DNA of 64,000 nt from Pycnopodia helianthoides. Its lineage: Eukaryota > Echinodermata > Asteroidea > Forcipulatida > Asteriidae. A program made the translations under genes and the position numbers. The notes under the pieces are model-generated. The model was not told the origin of the DNA. It saw nothing but the letters and a program-made list of their open reading frames with translations, and searched no databases. Position 1 is the first letter of the stretch. The number at the start of each line of letters is the position of its first letter. Below are positions 48,332 through 59,760 of this stretch, piece after piece. The stretch is taken from NCBI GenBank assembly GCA_032158295.1, contig CM063255.1, positions 13,730,094-13,794,093 on the forward strand. Reading direction: 5' to 3'.

Positions 48332-48535
48332 TTCATGGTGGGGATACAATGTACAATGTAGTAAGGTTTGTGGTAACACCATATACATGTACATGAGTAG
48401 GATTTTAAACTTTGCATGATTGACCAATCCAGTATGGTTTGCAGTAACACCATGTCATGTACAAGAGTAGGATTTGAAGCTCTGCACAGTGGGGATACAA
48501 TCTAGCAAGGTTTGCAGTAACACCATGTACATAAA
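48332..48535. repeat. Tandem repeat of about 65-75 bases
   Basis: Three imperfect units sharing AAGGTTTGCAGTAACACCAT and GAGTAGGATTT. Followed by a sentence ending CGCTGGGTGGTGTAACAAC. Confidence 0.75.
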
Positions 48536-48755
48536 AATCTCTCTTTGAGTTGCCAGAGTTCTGAAACGAACCGCTGGGTGGTGTAACAACTCTGCTAGAA
48601 AGATGTTAAGGGGAAACTTTACATTAAGAATACAACTTCAAAGCAAGCCGACACTTTCATAGTTTTTCTTTGTTGTTTCTTTTATTCACACAAAGGGACA
48701 AACCTGCACATTATATACATAACAATAAAAGTCGAACATAACTGCCCAGTGAATG

Positions 48756-48945
48756 TCACAGAGCTGCCCCACCCAGAGCTCCCTGATGCAGAAAGTTTCC
48801 TGAAAATAAACCAATCTTTCTATGTTCTGATGAACAAGTTTGAAAACTTCCATGAATATAGAAACTTTTTCCCCGTTATGTCAAATGTAATTCTGAATAT
48901 CTCCCTGGTTGTTGTACAAAATCTCCCTGATTGTAAGATGCAAAT
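48756..48945 (+). repeat. Interspersed repeat, pair with 46510-46725
   Basis: Plus-strand counterpart (GAAAGTTTCCTGAAAATAAA, AATCTCCCTGATTG). Confidence 0.7.
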
Positions 48946-50904
48946 GTACATACATGTAAGTCCAAGTCTGTATTAGTAAAAAGAAAAGAGTAGAACAAGG
49001 AATTATAAGAATCTATTGAATAATTTGGTAGAAACAATAACTATGAGTACAACCCTTGCTTAAACTATGACCTAAACGCCTAGTGCTACAAAAAAACAAT
49101 TGCACTGAACTGTTCAATCATTGGCTGTTATTCTCTCTTGTTAATAGTGAGCTGTAAGAAGCCCCGTACCAAACTCAGACGCATCTTGAAAACAGTGATG
49201 TGACAACCTAAAGGGGGACATGATCACAGCAGGCCTGTGGCTGTACATGGAATCATGAACTCTCGTCTAGTTACTGCAGGTGTGTGCCCTTCCTCCATGT
49301 CATATTATCTATATGGAGGGAGCATGCATGTACATGTATACAGGTCTCCGCACTCAAATGAAATAGTGTCATGATAAGGTCATTTCATACAGACAGTGAA
49401 TGAGAAATAGTTACCACAATCACTGTCACAAGAGGGCTCTCTATTTTATGTAAATATTTAGTTAAGTATACTAAAGCGTAGCAAAAACGTAATATTTCGG
49501 GCATGGCCCTACGTCACATACCATAATTATAAGGAAGTTTTTGCGAAGTTTCTTTTGTAAGTAAATTCTTGCTTGGTACATAATACGTTCAACATGCGTA
49601 TTGTTCAATGATTCATGCATGAATCTTTTCTTAGATTTCTGAGGGTTGGTGTCCGTTTGCAATTGCTGCGGACAAAGATGCCGTTGGTACCCGCTGTCAC
49701 CTCTCTATATGTGTGTAGGTTCGAAGTTCCTGTGAAAATACAGTGACAGTTTTTGGCTGTTTTCTCAGCAAGTAAACACTGTATTCACCTACAACTTTCA
49801 CATGTGACTTTTAATGTGTCTATCTTTTTATTATTTTGCCTATAAATCAGCATAACGTTGACAAAACCAATCTATGGCCCTAACTTTAATACACATCAGT
49901 GTAAGGGCAAAAAACAAATAATAGTTTGAAAGTTAATGAGCACCTCTTAATTCATGATAAAAGAATTATAAGAACAGGCACAGTTTATTCCTTTTTAAAA
50001 CACCAAAATAGACTATATTTTAAACGGAAGGCTGTCCCTGCAAACGGATAAAATGAGTTAGGTTACCTGAATGGGTAGGCTTGGAATGCATGCATGCATA
50101 ACCTTTTGTCTTCAGGGAATAAGACTTGAGATGGGAATCGTGCAAATAAGGCCCATGCAGAAGATAGTAAATGCAAAATGCTTATTACAATCACATTTGT
50201 GTACATATTGTTCATCAATTCATTTAAAAGTGCTTGATATGAACAGAACAAATTTATCTTGGTGTTTTCATGATTGTAGAGCTTTTGCAAAACATATAAA
50301 TTAACTGTATCATAAATTTCATGACGCCTGATTATATGTATGTACAATTCCCTAAAAATTAATTGATACCACAATTATATACACAACCCATATTTTTATC
50401 CTAACCCTCAAGTGCCTTTGGCCCAAGACCTTCCCATGTCCAAAAATCATCCACTCTATGGCAACTCAATACTAGCGCTACTCAACACCCAAATGTTTGG
50501 ATTTCAATAAGAGTGGTGTGCCTATTCCAATGATAAATAAAAGCAATTATTTGGGCCTGCAGTACCATATTCTACAAAAAGGTCGCTCAGACACAATACT
50601 AGAGCCGGTTGAACTCATGGTTGAACCAGATCAAGTTTGAGCGATTCTAGTTTAACGTTGTCCCATCGAGCTGGAGGGTTTATCTTCCGATCGCTTTTGG
50701 TTTACTTTGTATCACTGTGCATGGACAAATTCAAGTTGACCACATCCAGTTAACTCAAAACAAGTGACCTGCCGTAGGATCTATATGCAACACATACACT
50801 GGAGCGGGTTCAACTCAATGGTGTCTGAACGCAAAGGTACAAAATTGTTTAAATAGATATTAGAGGTACATAGATTAAAAAATTTGTTGTTGTTTGGTAG
50901 CGTG

Positions 50905-51060
50905 TCCTGGCCAAGCAGTCTAGTGCATCAAAATCAAGTTCTAATGGCCGAGTCGTGTGGGTTCGAATCCTGGTTATCACACTTGTGTCCTTGTCAAGGC
51001 ACTTGACTATAATTTGCTTCTCATCACCCAGGAGTGAATGGGTACCTGTGAGGATACTGA
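50905..51060 (+). mobile_element. SINE-1 fragment
   Basis: GTGTCCTGGCCAAGCAGTC head, GGGTTCGAATCCTGGTTATC box B, then GCTTCTCATCACCCAGGAG. Confidence 0.7.
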
Positions 51061-51401
51061 CCCAATTCATCCGACGTCATCATCACCGTAATCTTGGCTG
51101 CGTCCTTTTTAGGCGACGCAGCGGTTTCCACGCTGCTCACTGTTAATTTTACATGTAATTTGACTACCAAATGGTAAGCATGGCAGACAAGCTTTGTGTG
51201 ATGTTGGTACAGGGGGGTCAATGGATTGTTGATGTGAATGACTAGCAACCTGTGTGCCTATTTGGCTGCCGGTGCTGCATACTCCAAGGGAGTTGAGACA
51301 GATTCAGGAATGCTTACAAGGCCAATTGAACAGGAGTTGTGTTAGTGTAAAGGCGCTCTGATGCAAAGTTTAAAAGCTCCCAATAAATTTAATTACTCTT
51401 A

Positions 51402-51991
51402 TTAACCACTTCACATCGGTATTCCCCTAAACAATTCTGTGCCCAGTCGCGGTAATACTTTTTGGACTTTCTTGAGTAATCGTTTTCCTTTGAAAATGTT
51501 GTTGCCACAATGAAACACTGACTTGACAAAGGAAAGACAACAACGCTGCTCATAATTTGCACCAGCATTTGATGTTGTCAAGTGAGAAACTATCAGTAGG
51601 CACTCACTATGAAAATCCGCAGTGGTATGCAGGAATCTCTGAACGCTCAGACTTACCTCCCAATGAGCCGAATTAAATGACGAACAATGTTTGCATTTTT
51701 GTATGCCACATTTGTAATAACAAAAAGACAAAGGAAAGGGGCATTAAGAGCATGATAGCCAGTACCTTCTGTCCCTCTTTGTGCAGTTGAAACGAAGCGT
51801 AGCATGGTAGGTGCATGCCTATGCACACTAAATAATGGAATGTCCGGGTGAGTATTCATGTCGGCAGCCCGGCTGTCAGCGAAAACTTTTGGTCGCTCCG
51901 AATTTGTTCCGGGTTTTAACAAAAAAATCCGCCGTAGGCCGGTCCAGAGAAATGTTGCGGATATACAAGTCATCTAACGTGAAGTGGTTAA
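51402..51991. mobile_element. TTAA-flanked piggyBac-like non-autonomous element
   Basis: TTAA on both sides with 9-bp inverted ends CCACTTCAC/GTGAAGTGG, the CC start and TTAA target being typical of piggyBac. Interior ORFs of about 106 codons lack transposase motifs. Confidence 0.8.
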
Positions 51992-52027
51992 AGAGAATGG
52001 TTTTAAACTAAAACAAAAATAATCACA

Positions 52028-52254
52028 TCAAGGTTTATAAGCCAGAGCAAGAGACATAAAGTCCTCGTAGTTGATCGTGATCTTGCCATTGAGGTTGGAG
52101 TCCCTCTGCTTGAAGGCTTCAGTGAGTGACCGCAGCAAGACGCAGATCTGGATGAAGTCGTCGAACTTGACTGACCGCTTCGACTGTCGGTCGAACTTCA
52201 AGATGAGCACCTGGACAAAGTTCTGGCTGATGCGGAATCCCATCTCATTCAAGG
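52028..52254 (-). CDS. PEF1: Peflin exon 5 (EF4, EF5, stop)
   Basis: Starts ALNEMGFRIS and ends FMSLALAYKP then TGA. Loops lack several ligands, as expected for EF4-EF5 of the family. Confidence 0.96.
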
Positions 52255-55200
52255 CTGGAAAAAAATATATAATATTAATAATCAGTTTCTATGTAGCACA
52301 TTAACTACGAATGTCACAAAGTGCTTATTACGTTTAGAGCAGATGTTTTAATTATGAGACCATACAGCTCACCTTGTGAAAAGTTTGCAAGGTGAGGCGG
52401 CACAATCTGGTGCTAACCATGCCAGAAACATTGGGGCAAACCCCTTCTCTCAGCGATCATTAGTGTACATTTACTGGATTCATTTACATGCATTACACAG
52501 CTAACGGGGTTAACAAAGGACAAAGCAATTGTATCTTATTTAAGGACACAAGTGCACCGACCAGGACTCAAACTCTGCCAATCAGAAACACCAGAGCATG
52601 AGTCCACTGTGCTAGACAGCTTGGCCACGACAAGCACAAAATAAAAGTTTAAAAATCAATTAGCCTTCTTAACCCATTTCGTTACTGTACCTGTATACAA
52701 CTCTCCTGCATCAATATTTCCAGATTTATCCCGATCGTAGCGATCGAATACACCCCTCCATTGCTGAATGTATGCCCACAAGGCACCAAACTCTTGTACG
52801 TTGATCGTTCCATTGTTGTCTTTGTCGAACAATCCTGTGTACAGATAACAACAGTTGAAAGTAAACACTCGGAAGCAGCCATGCTTTTCCCATGCACACT
52901 GGGCGTCGCTTGCTTGGTTTGTTTACATTGTATACCCACTATGAGTCACGTGACTCCGGTGGCGGATTTGAAAAGTTCCCTGACAGACTGACTGCATGTT
53001 TCATTTAATACTATACCACCCAAATTAAATACTTGGCTGAAACATTTTATTAATTTTATTTTTCGCTCCCAGTGCTACCTACATATATCTCGCACTGCAA
53101 ATAATGCAGGAGATAAAGCTCTCTCTCTCTCTGTAGCAGATTCAAGAATCTAGAACACAGTCAGTCTGATTCTTCACCTCAATACATATGTTTAAAATCC
53201 TCTCTTAAAGACACTGGACACCTTTGGTAATTGTCAAAGACCAGTCTTCTCACTTGGTGTATCTCAACATATGCACAAAATAACAAACCTCTGAAAATTT
53301 GAACTCAATTGGTCGTTGAAGTTGCGAGATAATAATGGAAGAAAAAACACCCTTGTCCATGTTGTCACACGAAGTTGTGTGCTTTCAGATGCTTGATCAA
53401 TTCAAATATACTGAGAAATTACTTCTTTCTCAAAAACTACGTTACTTCAGAGGGAGCCGTTTCTCACAATGTTTTATACTATCAACAGCTCTCCATTGCT
53501 CGTTACCAAGTAAGTTTTTATGCTAATAATTATTTTGAGTAATTACCAATAGTGTCCAGTGCCTTTAAGACCTACTTGTTCGCTAAATCAATGCATATGT
53601 TCATTCTTTTTTCCTTTTTTCTGACTATCAGAGTGACATCTTGATGTGCTTTGTAACCTTTGAAAAAGGCATGTTTTAATATTATCATTATTAAACCAGG
53701 AAGAATCCCTTCAAAGTCACATTGCGCTTCTTTTTCTACTTCTTTCTTAGTGTTCCATTCTTCCTAATAAAATGTTATTTTCCTTCTCACAGACCCTCTT
53801 TTTCTCCAGCAAGTTACAGGAAACAAACCTATTTGTTGGCTAGGCCTTACCCTTACCTATCATTAATCTACACGTCTCTCCGTTGAAGTGTGACCAGTTG
53901 CCGTTCATCAGAGCTTGCTGCAGCTCATGAGCGGTGATACTGCCGGAGTTGTCACGGTCCACTGACCGGAACCACTGGTAGACTGTTGGGTCGATACCTG
54001 GTGGAGCGCCACCTGGTGGAGCGCCACCAGGTGCACCATAGGCTGTAAATCGGACAAGAATAACATCATAATAATCATTGGTTCTTATACACATGTTACA
54101 TAGAGCACATATCCTAGTAGTTAATGTAGATCATACGCTTCACAATTATTATCCCTGTTCAGTAGGCATACTTTTAGACTATTCCTCTAACTTCCTCAAA
54201 ACCCCAAGCTGCTTTCATTAGCGCTCAGGGGTTAATCCAACACAATACTGTGTCAGCCCTCTCAGGTTCCCATTGATACACCTTGGTTAAAACAAACTCA
54301 TAAAATTTGTTATTACGTTTTATTTAAATAGGCCTATCAACCCATATATTAAGCAAAAAAGGAACATAACGTGAAAAAATACCACTTCATAGGACCTTTA
54401 AACAGAAACCGTTGAAACTCATGACAAATAGACTGTGCAACAGCCTCGCTACCACGGGCAGTGTACCGTATCGATACCTCTCACCCCTGGTAGGGATGTG
54501 CTGTAAAATCAATGCAAATTAGCTCCCCAAAATGACTGTTTTGCTAGCAATAGCATGCTTGTTAAAAGCTTTTGAGTGCTTGTAGGGCACTAGCCTATAG
54601 CTTCAATGCGTCACTTTATAAGGAAGTAAAACTCTGGGTGGAATAAGTTCCAAGTAGAATGCAATAAGAATAATTCAATGTAGCTCTTATACCTAGCTAC
54701 GTTTTTAACAACAGGTATGCAGATACATGTAGCTCTACGTTCGAACTATAGAGCACCATCATGTAATTGTTGACAAGGTGATGCAGTGAATCTGCAGCCA
54801 ACCATGCCAGAAACACCAGGGCGAACACCTTCTCTTAATGATAAGTGTACTGGGTTCTTTTACAAGCATTTCAACACACTGGGCCTACAGCTTCAGACAT
54901 CCCACTACAGGACAAAGTAGTTATGGTTTAGTGCCAAGGTTTTGAGTTGTAGAAGTAACCAAATCTTTCAATGTATCTCACCTTGCTGGCCATAAGCCCC
55001 CTGTTGAGGGGCCCCATACCCAGGCTGACTAGCTGGAGCAGGGGCACTGTAGCCCGGTTGCGCCCCGTACCCGGGTTGCCCAGCAGCGGGTGCACCATAT
55101 CCTTGTGGCTGCCCATAGCGTGGTTGGGCACCTGGAGGCCCATAGCCGGGCTGTCCTTGGGGTGGGGCTCCATAAGCTTGCTGGGGCGGGGCTCCATATC

Positions 55201-57244
55201 TAGGCTGTCCACCAGGAGGGGCACCGTAACCTTGTTGGCCTGGTGGTGGGGCACCGTAACCTTGTTGGCCCGGTGGTGGGGCACCGTAACCCTGAGCATA
55301 AATACAAGGAAACAACCAAAACAATAATGTATATTGACACAACATTATAATGCTTGTTAATTAGTGGCCATTTATTCACTGGTTCACAGAGTCGATCTAA
55401 TATCACATGTTTAAAATACACCCCCATGTGACCAGTCTTCGACCAATCAGGGTGCATAATTTTCCAGAGGTATTTGTTAATTTAACATAACCGTTATAAA
55501 AAAACACACCCAACAACAACAATGATGTGTGTAAAGCACTGTATACTCAGTACTTTCCCAAAGTGTTACTACTATACAAAAAAATACAAAAAAACAACGG
55601 AAAACTACCAGAAAACACCTGAACATACCGGAACACTACCCGAAAACAGAAAATACCGGAAAACACACACTGACACACCGGAAATACCAGAAAACCACCA
55701 TTCAGGGGTTTTGATTACCGTGTACCAACAAAATTCCTTAGACACCCCTGGCCCTGTGCTCCATTTTGGACTTATCCAATTACATAGGATATCAGAGCAA
55801 TAGTAAACCTTTGTACGGTAAAACATAACTGCACAAGTTTGAAAATTGCGCGCATTTGCTACGATAAGTTTTAAATTTGTGCAAGCTTGCGCGAGTATTG
55901 ACTCAGTGTTCAAAAAAGTTGCCAAGTGTTTTTTTTTGTTAGTGTCCTGTCCTTATTTATTGGACGCCAGACTATTGTTGAAGTTTTTGAGGTGAAAATA
56001 CAGACTTGCAATATCAATCTTTTTTTCAAAAGTGAAACAGGATCTGGACAATAACATTTCATTGGACAGAACAACATTAAAAGTAAATTTATGGCAATTT
56101 TGATAGACAGCTATAATTCATGTGGCCGGAAAATAGCATTTTAATTACAGTATTTTCTTTAAAATTTGCGAAATTATACCTCAGTCAATGAGTCATGTCG
56201 GTCGAAAAAAAGTAAATTTTTCTCTGAAGTATTTTTTAATAAAAAAGAAATAGGCCTACAATACAAGTGACATTTCGGGGCTACCACTACCAGGTATTCA
56301 ACCAAAGGGAAATTGGGGAAAATGTCCGTCTTCGACTGCCACTTTCTAAGGGATTTATTTTATTTTTTAATGGATGTTGGACTTTATTTCCCTTTTTGTA
56401 ATATATCTCTGGAGGAATTGGTAGATAAGTTTGATCTTTAAAAAGGAAAATTCAAACGCACATTTTATGGTCATTTCATTGCGCAGATGAAACTTTCATG
56501 CACTTGTGTCCAAAGGAACTAAAATGGAGTGTAAAGCGAGCAGCATTTTCAAGACCACCGTCGACACGAAAATGGCTTATTTTTCATAATTTTGACACTT
56601 TGTTGTACATAATGTACTTCATAATCGTTCATAGTAGTACTAGTACTAGTGTAGGCCTATAATAATAGTGCCTGTTCCTCTCTCTGACTCTGTATTCTAG
56701 AATTTCTATTCCATCAACCCATGTCAACCTGATCTTGACAGGTAAGGAACAAATTTGACCGAAATCAACGTAGATAAAGTGGCTGCCAGATACGGAATTT
56801 TAGAAAAATTCTTAGTTACCAATGACCTGGTCAAAAATTAACAGACAGGCAATGGCGATGAAAACAAGACAGTTCACAATATTGTCAATGTTAGCTCCAT
56901 GAATAGGGCCAATCCACTCCGTAACCTTGGCCCCAGCACCACTGCAGGCCTATTCTTTTGCCCTATGAGTGGATTGGCCCTATTCATGGGGCTATGTCAA
57001 TGTCAGACACCGCGACGGTGATGCCGCGGTAATATGAGATTATAGAGCCATTGCTGGTTTGCGTCCCCTGGCCCTACACAACCTAGTACAGTAGTAGCAT
57101 TAAAAAAGTTCTCTACCCAGTTTAAAAAAAAAATAAACACAATATAATAATATACATTTTGCAAATTGCAATTTACAATTTGATTATTTCAATCATAAGT
57201 GATGGACTAGTAATTGGTATACTCACAGATGACCCGTATGACAT
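52028..57244 (-). CDS. PEF1: Peflin, penta-EF-hand calcium-binding protein, 5 exons
   Basis: Exons 57227-57244, 54982-55291, 53857-54042, 52691-52834 and 52028-52254 join with matching phases into 294 residues (human peflin 284). In the family, peflin pairs with ALG-2 (PDCD6) in a Ca2+-dependent way and acts at ER exit sites and as a KLHL12 co-adaptor. Visible: a Gly/Tyr/Pro/Gln-rich N-terminus (repeats of GYGAPPPGQQ) to about residue 125, then IDPTVYQWFRSVDRDNSG. EF1 is 138-149, EF2 175-186 (DKDNNGTINVQE), EF3 205-216 (DRDKSGNIDAGE), followed by two degenerate EF hands that in the family serve in dimerisation. EF2 has a full ligand set including Glu at position 12, which human peflin lacks. 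Sorcin or grancalcin are less likely because of the long GYGAPP-type tail and exon order. Confidence 0.94.
52370..52637 (-). mobile_element. SINE-1 copy in peflin intron 4
   Basis: Minus-strand body and head (GTCGTGGCCAAGCTGTCTAG). Confidence 0.7.
52691..52834 (-). CDS. PEF1: Peflin exon 4 (EF2 and EF3)
   Basis: Both loops are canonical. The linking helix reads FGALWAYIQQWRGVFDRY, a penta-EF-hand hallmark. Confidence 0.96.
52850..52975 (-). repeat. Interspersed repeat, pair with 22180-22330
   Basis: Inverted copy abutting the exon 4 acceptor, within 20 bases of it. Confidence 0.65.
53209..53564. mobile_element. TTAA family D foldback element in peflin intron 3
   Basis: TTAA at 53205-53208 and 53565-53568. 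Ends AGACACTGGACACCTTTGG and AATAGTGTCCAGTGCCTT are inverted. Confidence 0.88.
53857..54042 (-). CDS. PEF1: Peflin exon 3 (EF1)
   Basis: Contains a duplicated GGAPP, then EF1 with loop DRDNSGSITAHE. Confidence 0.95.
54125..54300 (-). mobile_element. SINE-1 tail fragment
   Basis: Tail form with TACGCTTCACAATTATTATC and GTTCAGTAGGCATACTTTTA. The tRNA-like head is missing. Confidence 0.6.
54770..54935 (-). mobile_element. SINE-1 fragment next to peflin exon 2
   Basis: Body only (AACCATGCCAGAAACACCAG, GTGTACTGGGTTCTTTTAC). Confidence 0.65.
54982..55291 (-). CDS. PEF1: Peflin exon 2 (GYGAPP repeats)
   Basis: 103 codons of GYGAPPPGQQ-like repeats. The DNA repeat unit is about 30 bases (GTGGGGCACCGTAACC on the plus strand). 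Confidence 0.93.
55590..55700. repeat. Degenerate ACCGGAAAAC-like short repeat, peflin intron 1
   Basis: About eight units of ACCNGAAAAC with irregular spacers of 0-10 bases. Confidence 0.7.
56895..56994. mobile_element. Foldback element with long target duplication
   Basis: Arms CCATGAATAGGGCCAATCC and GGATTGGCCCTATTCATGG. Flanked by TGTCAATGTTAG (56883) and TGTCAATGTCAG (56995), an 11-of-12 direct repeat. Confidence 0.85.
57227..57244 (-). CDS. PEF1: Peflin exon 1, six codons
   Basis: ATG TCA TAC GGG TCA TCT then GTGAGT. It encodes MSYGSS, compositionally matching the family N-terminus, and joins exon 2 (GYGAPP) in phase 0. Chosen as the only such start seen upstream. Confidence 0.65.
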
Positions 57245-58059
57245 GTTTTTCGTTTAAAATTGGTTTCCGTAACTGGGCCTCAGGACGTGAATGAGTACAT
57301 GTATATCCAAGCTCCGCTCATGCAATTTGCAAGTGACAGTCCACGAAACTTTGGCACCAATCTACTTCTTTTTCCAAAAGGAGATGGGCAAGAGAGGGCG
57401 CAAAATTTTACTATTGAGACTAATTAAATGCCTCTTTTTTGTCCCGCACAGGAACGCTACTCTGCTGTGTGCGAGTGTCTAGAAATAGTTCTCATTCTAT
57501 TTTTACACCCCTATGGAGACATCTTTTGTTCCTTCCTTTGTCCCTGTACATATTGTTTGTCCACAGAGTTTCTTGTGGAGCACCACAGTCTTAAGAATTC
57601 TCCTATGGAGACCTTTTGTTTTCCCTTTTGCTTTTGTCCTCGGTCTTCAGTTCAACAGTGAACTTAACATGGCTTGAGGCCTAAGGGATTCGCTGTAGTC
57701 GTAAAAGACTCTAAATCTTTAATAAAAATGGGATATATTTACCCCATCAAGGACAAAAACAAACTAACCGCGTACTTTTCTTTACCAAACCGATGAATTA
57801 GGGGAATGTGTTAATTTTCAAATACGTTTGTGACTGAGATTTTTTTTATATCGGTGGTCTTGTTTTGCTTTCAAAAACGCAAAAATTCACTCATGTAGGG
57901 GAGGGTGTTCTTAGTTTTCAACTGGAGAGCTCGATCTGCCCGCTCCCAATCTAACACTAAATTAAGGATAAGTTTGGAACCGCCCCCCCCCCTTCAGGCT
58001 TACGGTGCTGTGAAACGCGGCATGGACCGAATGATACAAAATATCAACATTTCTATACA

Positions 58060-59760
58060 TAGCTAATTACCCGGTCCCCACAAATGAAATGTCACCATAT
58101 CAAGTAGTACAATAAAACTGCAAAAAAATGTTTGACCCATATCAAATATTGTCCCCCCCCCCCAATAAGGCTTTATTAGCTTATGTGACTTATTTGTGTT
58201 GAAAGTTTCAAGGTCGATTTTCAAAGTGATAGATGCCGCCGATTGAACTCATCTGTATTATTTCTCGAATTACGAATTTTGACACAATTGATGACGTAGA
58301 ATGCACATAAAAAATGCATCTAATATATTTCCAAACCATAGCAAATTTACCCATAACAGTCCACAGTTAAACCATACAATAGCACAATATTTTTTTACCC
58401 AGGTATATTTATAAAAAGAGGCGTGAGCCTTGTGACTTAAAAAACAACAACTTCCGTTTGATCTTCAAAATCTATTGTTTCGATCGAAGTGAACCTCTAC
58501 TGATACCATAAGGAGCCCATACCCACTTCGCATCTGTGCTATTTTTCGAAATTTTGACGGTTTCGATAACAAATTGATGGCGTAGAATTAAAACAAGAAA
58601 AAAAGTAATTTCCCAAACAAAAGCTACCCGGTCCACACAACTATAAATCACAGTTGTAACTACTGTATCGATTTAAACCATGAAATCGAACAAATGTTTT
58701 AACCAGTTATTTATTTTTAAAAAGTCAAAGGCTTATGGAGCCTTTGTGGTTAAAAAACTAAAATGTTTACCCGAATTTCGAGGTCATTTTATGAGATCAA
58801 AAGAAGCGATCGGGCCATCGATACACACTTGAAATCCACACCACTATTTTGTTCTCGAAATATTTACGATTTCGGCACAGTTGATGAAGTAGAATGAACA
58901 CCACAATATTGACCCAAATAGGCCAAATATGTCTTAACAAATCATAAAGCTCGCTAAGCAGTCAATTTTTTTCATAATTGGCAAAACATTTTCAAAGACA
59001 ATTTTATGGTAAATGATATCGGTAAGCGTTCCGGATGTGGTATTATTTATGATAGATCCAACTATAGCAATTATATTTTGCCAGCTCTTAACTTTTTGAA
59101 CACTGTTTTGTATCAAGTTATTAAGGACTATTTTCTGAAATATTGAGGTTGTGAATTACAAGGCTTCCATGTTTCAAGTAAAATCGACTAAAAAATATTC
59201 TACCATATCATTTTCCGTTATAAAAATCACATTTCAATTTTGTTTTGAAAAACTGAAAAAAGAAAATCAATGGGGTGAACTGTCTATTTTATCTTGATTG
59301 GCTAAAAAATTTCAATTGCAATTTTATTATTTAAAATGATAGATGTGGCATTCCTGAGCTGGTTTTTCTAATGAAAAACCGTTATTAATTGTGTTTTGCG
59401 AGATATTGAAATGTCAACGCTATTTGTTTGTTATTATGGTCCATTTTCTTAAAACTGGAGTATTAAAAAACAAAAACAAACAAACAAACAAACAAACAAT
59501 AAAACAAGAATTGTCAGGCGTCTATTCAATCAAAAATAGACCAGAAATATCTAGGCCCCCCTACCCGTATTGTTTCGTTAAATAAAATTGCATTCTAAAA
59601 TGTTTGCAACATTAACAAAAATGCAAGGAGTAAACTTGCCTTTTTAAAATCTCATTTTGCGTCGAAAGTTTCAATCGCAATTTTACTATTTAAATTAGCA
59701 GTTTAACTCGTTTTCTTTATTAGCATAAAGCTATTGTTGATTGTCACACTTTTGTTATGG
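58060..59760. repeat. Diverged tandem repeat, period about 300 bases
   Basis: Successive segments share TTTCAAGGTCGATTTTCAAA-, GATAGATG-, TTTGACACAATTGATG- and GTAGAATG-like blocks at about 58210/58460/58780 and, more weakly, 59310 and 59670. Confidence 0.6.

Larger units (their letters stand above)
46438..52027. other. Intergenic region between MEA1 and peflin
   Basis: No host exon recognised. Contains an inverted pair of a 200-base repeat, SINE copies, a short tandem repeat at 48332-48535 and a TTAA-flanked piggyBac-like element. Confidence 0.6.

Noticed and set aside
51653..51973. 106-codon minus-strand ORF as piggyBac transposase
   Set aside because: No transposase motif, and the element is only 590 bases; treated as non-autonomous.
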